A DNA stretch of 8,542 bases, from assembly GCA_007133145.1 (NCBI GenBank), contig SLNF01000040.1, positions 1 to 8,542 on the forward strand, in the 5' to 3' direction. Of this stretch, positions 1 through 5,594 are shown one piece after another; position 1 is the stretch's first letter, and each line of letters starts with the position of its first letter. The translations under genes were made by a program, and so were the position numbers. The notes beneath the pieces were generated by a model. The model was not told the origin of the DNA, did no database searches, and saw only the letters and a list, made by a program, of their open reading frames with translations. Origin of the DNA: Nitriliruptorales bacterium. GTDB lineage: Bacteria > Actinomycetota > Nitriliruptoria > Euzebyales > Egibacteraceae.

Positions 1-571
1 AGGCCAGGGCGACGGCGATCGAGGCGGGCGCGAGGCCGGCGACGGCGGCGCCGACGAGCGCGGCGACCTGCGCGCCGTTCCACAGCACCGGCGCGACGTA
101 GGACAGGAAGAAGCGGCGGTGGCTGTTGAGCACCCCGAGGCACCAGGCGCTGAGGACGAGCAGGCCGATGCCGGGAAAGAGGATCCGCATGAGCGTGACG
201 GTGAGGTCGAAGCGCTCGCCGGTGAAGCCCGGGGCGATGACCCGCGTGAGCGGCTCGGCGGCGAGCGCCCCGAGGAGCACGAGCAGCGAGGCGACGACGG
301 CGAGCAGGCCCGCGATCGCCCCGGCCACCCGTCCGGCCTCCTCCTCGCGGCCCTCGGCGAGCAGGCGGCTGTAGACCGGGATGAACGACGCGGAGAGCAC
401 CCCTTCGCCGAAGAGGTTCTGGAGGATGTTGGGGATGCGGAACGCGGCGTTGAACGACTCGATGACCCCGCCGGTGGCGAAGACGTGGCCCATCGCCCGC
501 AGCCGCACGAAGCCGGCGACGCGCGACAGGAGGATGCCCGCGGCGACGAGGGTGGAGCCCCGCCGGCTCAC
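1..571 (-). CDS. murJ: MurJ/MviN lipid II flippase, N-terminal 190 codons (runs off window)
   Basis: MurJ is a MOP-superfamily membrane protein that flips lipid-linked peptidoglycan precursor across the cytoplasmic membrane. Translating the minus strand from the GTG at 571 gives an uninterrupted frame to the window edge with typical MurJ features: a basic start, an early segment LLSRVAGFVR (about residues 14-23), then SFNAAFRIPNILQNLFGEG (about 39-57) followed by LSASFIPVYSRLL. These match the conserved first helices and amphipathic loop of the family. Hydrophobic stretches follow near residues 75-100, 125-145 and 155-190, consistent with successive membrane segments. The start overlaps the Nudix stop as GTGA, indicating translational coupling in one minus-strand operon. 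The rest of the protein (families are usually 500 residues or more) lies outside the window. Family assignment is confident; the GTG start is the only in-frame choice that keeps the whole conserved N-terminus. Confidence 0.93.
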   Translation of the reverse strand, partial: MSRRGSTLVAAGILLSRVAGFVRLRAMGHVFATGGVIESFNAAFRIPNILQNLFGEGVLSASFIPVYSRLLAEGREEEAGRVAGAIAGLLAVVASLLVLLGALAAEPLTRVIAPGFTGERFDLTVTLMRILFPGIGLLVLSAWCLGVLNSHRRFFLSYVAPVLWNGAQVAALVGAAVAGLAPASIAVALA

Positions 572-1014
572 GCCGGCGGCACGATCGAAGGCGTCTGCTG
601 CACGAGGGCGCGCTCGTTGTCGTGGCTCAGGCGCTCGACGGCGTCGTCGAAGGGCAGCCAGGCCACCTCCTCGGCCTCCTCGTCACGCTCGTCGAGGCTG
701 CCCCCCTCGGGGCGCATCGTGAAGTAGTGCACCCACTTGTGGTAGCGCACGGCGTCCTCGCGCCAGACGAACCAGTAGTCGACGACGCCGAGCGAGCCCG
801 TGATCCGGCAGGCCAGCCCGGTCTCCTCGCGCACCTCGCGCAGGGCTGCGGCGGCGTGGTCCTCGCCCTGCTCGAGCCCGCCCTTGGGCAGGCTCCACAG
901 GAGCTTGCCGGCCTGGTTGCGCCGCGCGATGAGCACGACCCAGCGCCCGTCGACCCGGTCGTCGATGACGAGGCCGCCGGCGGAGACCGCGTGGCGCGTC
1001 GGGTAGCGCGACAT
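568..1014 (-). CDS. Nudix hydrolase (MutT4-like by position), 148 aa
   Basis: This is a small Nudix-fold pyrophosphohydrolase. The full Nudix box is present at residues 45-67: G45, then E51, then REVREETGL (59-67), fitting GX5EX7REUXEEXGU, so the metal-binding glutamates are intact. It begins with MSRYPTRHAVSAGG and ends QTPSIVPPA, the usual length for a one-domain Nudix protein. The substrate cannot be read from sequence. In mycobacteria the gene between pcnA and murJ, divergent from pcnA, is mutT4, and the same neighbourhood is seen here, so a MutT4-like role (hydrolysis of nucleoside di/triphosphates or related substrates) is an inference from synteny. The stop overlaps the murJ start by four bases. 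The frame is open much further upstream, antisense to pilT, but similarity starts at this ATG. No Shine-Dalgarno sequence is visible, and a TATCCT hexamer lies just upstream, so the mRNA may be leaderless. Confidence 0.9.
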   Translation of the reverse strand: MSRYPTRHAVSAGGLVIDDRVDGRWVVLIARRNQAGKLLWSLPKGGLEQGEDHAAAALREVREETGLACRITGSLGVVDYWFVWREDAVRYHKWVHYFTMRPEGGSLDERDEEAEEVAWLPFDDAVERLSHDNERALVQQTPSIVPPA

Positions 1015-1021
1015 GCCCGGC

Positions 1022-1027
1022 AGGATA
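1022..1027 (-). promoter_or_regulatory. -10-like hexamer TATCCT for the Nudix-murJ operon, leaderless arrangement
   Basis: On the minus strand TATCCT (a TAnnnT match) ends seven bases before the Nudix ATG, so transcription would begin at or within one base of the start codon. There is no ribosome-binding sequence between it and the ATG, as expected for a leaderless message, which is common in actinobacteria. A TTGACC lies upstream, but the gap of 11 bases is too short for a normal -35/-10 pair. This is inference from position only. Confidence 0.4.
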
Positions 1028-1107
1028 GACGCGAAGGAGGTCAAGTCCCCGGCGGTCGACGCCGATGGAGACGACAGAGCGCCACGCCAGGGCGCGTTCC
1101 GCGCACC

Positions 1108-1113
1108 GAGGAG
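1108..1113 (+). promoter_or_regulatory. Ribosome binding site GAGGAG for pilT
   Basis: GAGGAG sits six bases before the GTG at 1120 and decides that start: the frame is open far upstream, but no other in-frame start nearby has such a site. A 5-bp GC hairpin (GCGCG/CGCGC, 1092-1104, three-base loop) ends three bases before it and might affect ribosome access. No clear promoter for pilT was found in 1015-1107. Confidence 0.7.
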
Positions 1114-1119
1114 CCAGCG

Positions 1120-2193
1120 GTGACCGACGTCCACGACTACCTCCAGCACCTCGTCGACAAGCAGGGCTCGGACCTGCATCTCAAGGCCGGCGGCCCCGCC
1201 TACGTGCGGGTCGAAGGCGAGCTCTCCGAGGTCGGCGACCTGCCGGCGCTCACTCCCGAGGAGACCGCGCGCTTCGCCGAGCAGCTCATGGCCGACGGCG
1301 CCGAGCGCTTCGCCGGCTCGGAGGAGGCCGACTTCGCCTTCTCCGAGCCGGGCGCGGGGCGCTTCCGCGTCGCGGTGTTCCGCCAGCGGGGGTCGGTGGG
1401 CGTGGTCGTGCGCCGTGTCCTTCCCGGCAGCCAGTGCTTCGACGAGCTCGGGCTGCCCCCCGCGGTGCGCCGGCTCTCCGAGGAGCACCGCGGCCTCGTG
1501 CTCGTCACCGGGCCGACCGGGTCGGGCAAGACGACGACGACCGCGGCGATGCTCAGCCACATCAACGCGACCCGTCGCTGCCACATCGTCACCATCGAGG
1601 ATCCCATCGAGATCCTCCACGAGGACCACCTCGCGATCATCGACCAGCGCGAGGTCGGCGTCGACACCCAGACCTTCGCGAGCGCGTTGCGCTCGGTGTC
1701 CCGTCAGGACCCCGACGTGATCTTCATCGGCGAGATGCGTGACCTCGAGACCGTCCAGGCGGCGTTGCAGGCCGCCGAGACCGGCCACTTCGTCATCTCG
1801 ACGCTCCACACCTCCGACGCCACCGACACCGTCAACCGCATCATCGACCTCTACCCGCCCCACCAGCAGCACCAGGCGCGGCTGTCGCTCGCGACCGCGC
1901 TCAAGGGGGTGGTGAGCCAGCGCCTGCTGCCGCGGACCCGCGGGGGCCGGATCGCGGTCATCGAGGCGCTCGTCATGACGACGCGTCTGCACGAGTACAT
2001 CGTCGACCCCGACCAGACCGACGCGCTGGAGGAGGCCATCGCCGAGGGCGGCTACTACGGCATGCAGACCTTCGACCAGCACCTCCTCGAGCTCTACCGC
2101 ACCGGCGAGGTCGCCCTGCGCGATGCCCTCTCCGGCGCGACGAGCCCCCACGACCTGCGCGTGGCGATCCGCGCGGCCGGGATCGCCTCCTGA
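1120..2193 (+). CDS. pilT: Type IV pilus retraction ATPase, PilT/PilU family, 357 aa
   Basis: This is a hexameric secretion ATPase that powers pilus retraction at the cytoplasmic membrane. An N-terminal PAS-like region begins DYLQHLVDKQGSDLHLKAG, which is diagnostic for the PilT family (the SDLHL motif). The RecA-like domain has Walker A GPTGSGKT at residues 131-138 (K137), an Asp box around TIEDPIEI, Walker B DVIFIGEMRD with E205, and the His box AETGHFVISTLHTSD. The C-terminus has GMQTFDQHLLELY. Length is normal for the family. The usual PilT AIRNLIRE motif is replaced by a segment around RLHEYIVDPDQ, and the tail SPHDLRVAIR is reminiscent of PilU, so the PilT/PilU choice is open. GTG was chosen from the GAGGAG site upstream. 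No other pilus genes are in the window. The gene sits between the divergent Nudix and the co-directional cca, 38 bases before cca. Confidence 0.92.
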   Translation: MTDVHDYLQHLVDKQGSDLHLKAGGPAYVRVEGELSEVGDLPALTPEETARFAEQLMADGAERFAGSEEADFAFSEPGAGRFRVAVFRQRGSVGVVVRRVLPGSQCFDELGLPPAVRRLSEEHRGLVLVTGPTGSGKTTTTAAMLSHINATRRCHIVTIEDPIEILHEDHLAIIDQREVGVDTQTFASALRSVSRQDPDVIFIGEMRDLETVQAALQAAETGHFVISTLHTSDATDTVNRIIDLYPPHQQHQARLSLATALKGVVSQRLLPRTRGGRIAVIEALVMTTRLHEYIVDPDQTDALEEAIAEGGYYGMQTFDQHLLELYRTGEVALRDALSGATSPHDLRVAIRAAGIAS

Positions 2194-2201
2194 GCACGGG
2201 T

Positions 2202-2214
2202 CGCGGGCCCCGCG
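2202..2214 (+). terminator. Short GC hairpin after pilT (weak terminator candidate)
   Basis: CGCGG/CCGCG form a 5-bp stem with a three-base loop eight bases after the pilT stop. There is no U-tract. It lies just upstream of the cca -10-like hexamer, so it could separate pilT and cca transcription, but in DNA of this GC content such a stem can occur by chance. Confidence 0.25.
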
Positions 2215-2216
2215 TC

Positions 2217-2222
2217 TAGCAT
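2217..2222 (+). promoter_or_regulatory. -10-like hexamer TAGCAT before cca
   Basis: TAGCAT (TAnnnT) ends nine bases before the cca ATG, placing the predicted transcript start within about three bases of the ATG. There is no Shine-Dalgarno sequence in the gap, only GGGGCCGCC. The flanking CGCGTCTAnnnTG is shared with the element in front of the Nudix gene, which argues for a real promoter rather than chance. No convincing -35 was seen. Confidence 0.4.
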
Positions 2223-2231
2223 GGGGCCGCC

Positions 2232-3656
2232 ATGGCCCACGACGTGATGGCCTCCCAGGAGGCCCAGCTCGCCGCGCTCGTCGCGGTCTACCCCCTCGCC
2301 GACGAACTCGGCGACCACCTCGCCGAGCGCGGTCACGAGCTCTACCTCGTCGGCGGCACGGTGCGCGACACGCTGCTGCGCGGGCCCGGCGCCCAGGACC
2401 TCGACTTCGCGACCTCCGCGCCCCCGGAGGAGACCGAGGCGGTCCTCGCCGGCCTCGCCGATGCCGTGTGGCTGACGGGGGCGCGCTTCGGGACGGTGAG
2501 CGCCCGCAAGGGCGACGTCTCCCTCGAGGTCACGACGTTCCGCTCCGACGAGTACGCCCCGGGATCGCGCCACCCGCAGGTGCGCTTCGGGCGCTCGATC
2601 GAGGAGGACCTCGCCCGGCGCGACTTCACGATGAACGCGATGGCCGTCAAGACCCCCGGGCACCGCTTCGTCGACCCCTTCGGCGGCCTCGCCGACCTGC
2701 GCGACCGCATCCTGCGCACGCCGATCGACCCCCGTACGAGCTTCGGCGACGACCCGCTGCGGATGGTCCGCCTCGCACGCTTCGTCGCCGTGCTCGACGC
2801 CCACCTCGACGAGGCCACGGCCCGGGCCGCCCGGCAGATGAGCGGGCTGGTCGAGGAGGTCTCCGCCGAGCGCGTCCGCGACGAGCTCGACAAGCTCCTC
2901 GTCGGGCCCTCGGTCTCCCGCGGCATCGACGTCCTCGTCGACACCGGCCTCGCCGACCACGTCCTGCCCGAGGTGCCCGCCCTGCGCATGGAGCACGACC
3001 CGGCGCACCACCACAAGGACGTCTACGCCCACACCCTCGCCGTCGTCGAGGGCTGTCCCGCCGAGGACCGCATCCTCCGGCTCGCCGCGCTGCTCCACGA
3101 CATCGGCAAGCCGGCCACCCGGCGGTTCCATCCTGGCGGGAAGGTGACCTTCCACCACCACGACGTCGTCGGGGCGCGCATGGCCCGCGAGCGCCTCGCT
3201 GCCCTGCGCTACCCCAAGGCCGAGATCGACAAGGTCAGCCAGCTCGTCGAGCTCCACCTGCGCTTCCACGGCTACGCCGATGCGCCGTGGACCGATGCCG
3301 GCGTGCGCCGCTATGTCCGCGACGCCGGCGACGACGAGCAGCTGCGGCGGCTCAACGCCCTCACCCGGGCCGATGTCACCACGGCCAACCGCCGCAAGGC
3401 CCAGCGGCTGCAGACGGCGATGGATGAGCTCGAGGAGCGCATCGCGCGCCTTCGTGCGCAGGAGGAGCTCGCGGCCATCCGCCCGCCGCTCGACGGCCAC
3501 GAGATCATGGAGCACCTCGGACTCGCCCCCGGCCCGAAGGTGGGCGAGGCCCGGGCGATGCTCCTCGAGGCTCGGCTCGAGCGTGGACCCATCGAGCGCG
3601 ACGAAGCGCTGCGGCTCCTCGACGACTGGGCGGCGGAGCACCTCGACTCCCAGTAG
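2232..3656 (+). CDS. cca: CCA tRNA nucleotidyltransferase / poly(A) polymerase family with HD domain, 474 aa
   Basis: This class II nucleotidyltransferase adds or repairs the 3'-CCA end of tRNAs; the actinobacterial orthologue is often named pcnA. The head domain has YLVGGTVRDTLL (residues 38-49) and the metal-binding DLD (D56 and D58) in QDLDFATSA. RRDFTMNAMA (D131) and DPFGGLADL follow, then DPLRMVRLARF of the neck. The C-terminal half carries an HD phosphohydrolase-type domain with LLHDIGKP (H289, D290), common in this family and linked to 2',3'-cyclic phosphate processing. Length is typical for HD-containing members. A second in-frame ATG lies 15 bases downstream (residue 6) and could be the true start; the first is preferred because of the -10-like hexamer nine bases before it. 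In mycobacteria this gene also lies divergent to mutT4 and near murJ, but here pilT intervenes. Confidence 0.93.
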   Translation: MAHDVMASQEAQLAALVAVYPLADELGDHLAERGHELYLVGGTVRDTLLRGPGAQDLDFATSAPPEETEAVLAGLADAVWLTGARFGTVSARKGDVSLEVTTFRSDEYAPGSRHPQVRFGRSIEEDLARRDFTMNAMAVKTPGHRFVDPFGGLADLRDRILRTPIDPRTSFGDDPLRMVRLARFVAVLDAHLDEATARAARQMSGLVEEVSAERVRDELDKLLVGPSVSRGIDVLVDTGLADHVLPEVPALRMEHDPAHHHKDVYAHTLAVVEGCPAEDRILRLAALLHDIGKPATRRFHPGGKVTFHHHDVVGARMARERLAALRYPKAEIDKVSQLVELHLRFHGYADAPWTDAGVRRYVRDAGDDEQLRRLNALTRADVTTANRRKAQRLQTAMDELEERIARLRAQEELAAIRPPLDGHEIMEHLGLAPGPKVGEARAMLLEARLERGPIERDEALRLLDDWAAEHLDSQ

Positions 3657-3681
3657 TTTCCAGCCCGGGATCGGGGGGTTT

Positions 3682-3720
3682 GGCACGAAACCACGCGGCC
3701 GGGGCTTCGTGCCGGCGTGG
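3682..3720. repeat. Interlocked inverted repeats between convergent genes (terminator or structured RNA candidate)
   Basis: GGCACGAA (3682-3689) is the perfect reverse complement of TTCGTGCC (3706-3713), and CCACGC (3691-3696) is the perfect reverse complement of GCGTGG (3715-3720). The order is A, B, A', B', so the two stems interlock as in an H-type pseudoknot, or compete as alternative hairpins. A third option is GGTTT/AAACC (3677-3681 with 3688-3692), which excludes stem A. The element is 25 bases after the cca stop and well before the EAL gene end. There is no U-tract. The simplest role is transcription termination for cca, or for both convergent genes. With only one base between the 3' halves, a full pseudoknot may not be geometrically possible. 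Confidence 0.5.
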
Positions 3721-3746
3721 GGGGTGCCGCGGACCTCGACCATGAA

Positions 3747-3772
3747 CCTCACCCACGTCATCAACGGTGAGG
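3747..3772. terminator. Hairpin CCTCACC/GGTGAGG, candidate terminator of the EAL gene
   Basis: This is a perfect 7-bp stem (3747-3753 with 3766-3772) with a 12-base loop, starting five bases past the stop of the minus-strand EAL gene. No run of U follows on either strand, only TTC on the minus side. Its position right behind the stop in a convergent gap supports termination, possibly in both directions together with the repeats at 3682-3720. Confidence 0.45.
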
Positions 3773-3777
3773 GTGGC

Positions 3778-5457
3778 TCAACCAAAGCTGGAGGGACTTT
3801 CCAGTCGGGGCTCGGGGCTCGGCTGGTCGAGCAGGAAGCCCTGGCCGAGCCCGACCCCGAGGTTGCGGAGGACGCTGAGCTCGTGCGCGGTCTCGATGCC
3901 TTCGGCGACGAGGGCGGTGCCGGTCTCGCGGGCGAAGTGCACGAGGCCGGCGACGAGGGCCTGGCGCGCGGGGTCGCCGTCGATGCCTTGGACCCAGAGC
4001 CGGTCGAGCTTGACCCATTCGGGCGCGAGGGTCAGGACGTGGATGAGCGAGGCGTAGCCGGCGCCCGCGTCGTCGACGGCGACCTGCACCGTCGGGCCGA
4101 GGGAGGCCATCGCCCGCTTGACCGCGTCGTAGTCGTCGATGTGGTCGTGCTCGGTGAGCTCGAGGACGATCGACCTCGGCTGGGCGCTGAGCAGGGCAGG
4201 CAGGGCCGGGTCGCCCACGACGAGCCGCGGGGAGAGGTTGAGGCCGAGGAGGAGCCCTTCGGGCAGGGCCTCGGCGCGGTCGAGGGCCAGGCGCATCGCC
4301 GCGCTCTCGAGCTCGATGCCGCAGTCGGCGCGCGCGGCCTCGAGGAAACGCTCCTGCGGGCTCGCACCGTCGTGGAACCGGGTGAGGGCCTCGACGCCGA
4401 TGGCGACGCCGTCGGTGAGGCGGCGGGTGGGCTGGAAGACCGTCGTGAACGCCTCGGCCTCGATCACGCGCAGGAGCGCGTCGCGGGAGGTGGCGTGCTG
4501 GCCCCATGCGTGGCGCTGGTCGTGCAGCAGCGTCGCGACGACCTCGCCGAGGTCGATGGCGAGGGCGAGCCGCCGGCTGGCGACGTCCGGCGCGGGGTCG
4601 TCGTCGACGATGCCGAGGATGCCGAGCACCTCGTCACCGGCGACGAGCGGGGTGTAGGCCACGCTGTGTCCGCCGCCGGGCAGCTCGATGCGCCGCTTGG
4701 GTCGCTCCCGGGGGCTGCCGTGGGTGGCGTCGGCGGTGTCGACCCAGGGTCCCCGCAGGGCCCGCGCATGCAGGCCGCGGGCGAGGCGTTGCGGCAGGGC
4801 GCGGCCGGTGCGCAACGCTGCCGCGAAGGGGCCGGTGGCCGCGGCGGTCACGGCGATGTCGTGGGAGAACATCACGATCGCCGCCCCCGCGAGCCCCTCC
4901 TCCTCGGTGAGGCGGTGGACGAGCGCCGTCGCGGTCTCCTCGAGGGAGGCGCCGGAGCGCTGGCGGGTGAGGTCGGTGAGCAACTCGGTGCGCTCGCGCA
5001 TGCGCTCCTCGAGCACCCGGGTCCAGACGGCCTGCCCGCGCAGTTGCGCGCGGACCCGGGCGATGAGCTCGGCGGTGGACACCGGCTTCGCGAGGTAGTC
5101 GTCGGCACCGGCCTCGAGCGCGCGGACGCGGCGGTCGACCTCCCCTTCCCCGGTGACGAAGATCACCGGGAGCGTATGGGTGCGCTCGTCGGCACGGAGC
5201 GTGCGCAGGACCTCGACGCCGTCCATCCCGGGCATGCGGCTGTCGAGGAGCACGGCCGAGACGCGGTGCTCGACGATCGCGGTGAGCGCTTCGGGGCCGC
5301 TGCCGACCTCGATCGCCTCGAAGCCGCTGCGGCGCAGCACCGTGGCGAAGAGCGACCGCACGGCCCGTTCGTCGTCGACGACGAGCACGGTGTGCCCCCC
5401 GCCCTCGCCCTCGGCCTCGGCCGGCGCCGGCGGCACCCCGTCGCGCATGCGCTCCAT
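3778..5457 (-). CDS. Response regulator with REC, GAF-like and EAL domains, predicted c-di-GMP phosphodiesterase, 559 aa
   Basis: This is a cytoplasmic signalling protein. A short acidic/proline-rich lead (1-21) precedes a complete REC domain (about 22-140): acidic pair D28/D29, phosphoacceptor D72 in LLDSRMPGMDG, T102 and K124 in AKP. A charged, probably helical linker (about 142-165) leads to a GAF-like region (about 165-315) ending VLGILGIVDDD; the ligand is unknown. The EAL domain (about 325-550) keeps the residues needed for c-di-GMP hydrolysis: E356 in EAL, NLSP, ELTEHD, D462/D463 in VDDAGAGYASL, K483 in WVKLDR, E519 and E522 in AEGIET, and the Gln of GQGF. No GGDEF domain is present. 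It should therefore lower c-di-GMP in response to an unidentified kinase and a GAF signal. No kinase gene is adjacent. An alternative ATG at 5448 would shorten it by three residues. The domain calls are confident; activity is inferred. Confidence 0.88.
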   Translation of the reverse strand: MERMRDGVPPAPAEAEGEGGGHTVLVVDDERAVRSLFATVLRRSGFEAIEVGSGPEALTAIVEHRVSAVLLDSRMPGMDGVEVLRTLRADERTHTLPVIFVTGEGEVDRRVRALEAGADDYLAKPVSTAELIARVRAQLRGQAVWTRVLEERMRERTELLTDLTRQRSGASLEETATALVHRLTEEEGLAGAAIVMFSHDIAVTAAATGPFAAALRTGRALPQRLARGLHARALRGPWVDTADATHGSPRERPKRRIELPGGGHSVAYTPLVAGDEVLGILGIVDDDPAPDVASRRLALAIDLGEVVATLLHDQRHAWGQHATSRDALLRVIEAEAFTTVFQPTRRLTDGVAIGVEALTRFHDGASPQERFLEAARADCGIELESAAMRLALDRAEALPEGLLLGLNLSPRLVVGDPALPALLSAQPRSIVLELTEHDHIDDYDAVKRAMASLGPTVQVAVDDAGAGYASLIHVLTLAPEWVKLDRLWVQGIDGDPARQALVAGLVHFARETGTALVAEGIETAHELSVLRNLGVGLGQGFLLDQPSPEPRLESPSSFG

Positions 5458-5493
5458 CGTCTCCCGGTCCCTTCGGCGGCCCCCTCCGCGGCA

Positions 5494-5499
5494 AGGCTA
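5494..5499 (-). promoter_or_regulatory. -10-like hexamer TAGCCT upstream of the EAL gene
   Basis: On the minus strand TAGCCT lies 36 bases before the ATG at 5457, leaving room for a leader of about 30 bases that contains GGGAG close to the start codon. With the hairpin behind malQ this suggests the EAL gene has its own promoter rather than reading through from malQ. No good -35 is visible. Confidence 0.35.
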
Positions 5500-5558
5500 G
5501 GGGAGGTCTGCCGTGCCCGTTCGGGGCGCGTGGGCTGAGAGCGTACGCAATGGGGGCC

Positions 5559-5583
5559 CTCGGAGCCGGCTACCGGCACCGGG
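5559..5583 (-). terminator. Hairpin downstream of malQ, candidate terminator
   Basis: GCCGG/CCGGC (5565-5569 with 5573-5577) form a 5-bp stem with a three-base loop. It extends, past one A-A mismatch, by five more pairs (5559-5563 with 5579-5583, one of them G-U). It begins 11 bases after the malQ stop. No U-tract follows, which is frequent for actinobacterial terminators. The rest of 5458-5594 holds only the presumed EAL-gene promoter and leader. Confidence 0.45.
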
Positions 5584-5594
5584 CCGCGACGGGG

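Noticed and set aside
119..727. 202-codon open frame on the plus strand opposite murJ and the Nudix gene
   Set aside because: It is a charged low-complexity shadow of murJ, whose reverse-strand translation is unmistakable.
1039..1044. TTGACC on the minus strand as a -35 for the Nudix operon
   Set aside because: Only 11 bases separate it from the TATCCT hexamer, too short for a functional -35/-10 pair.
622..1119. Upstream extension of the pilT frame
   Set aside because: It runs antisense to the Nudix gene. The GAGGAG site before GTG 1120 and the family N-terminus fix the start there.
1015..2151. Upstream extension of the Nudix frame, antisense to pilT (would give 527 aa)
   Set aside because: Nudix similarity starts at the ATG at 1014. 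The extension overlaps the whole of pilT and has shadow-like composition.
3657..3777. tRNA or known riboswitch in the convergent gap
   Set aside because: No cloverleaf, CCA end or known riboswitch core could be found; only the inverted repeats are evident.
2094..3785. 563-codon open frame on the minus strand opposite cca
   Set aside because: It is antisense to a complete, motif-verified cca gene and has no domain of its own.
3280..5538. 752-codon open frame on the plus strand opposite the EAL gene
   Set aside because: It begins inside cca in another frame and runs antisense to an intact REC-GAF-EAL gene. It has low-complexity composition and no ribosome site.
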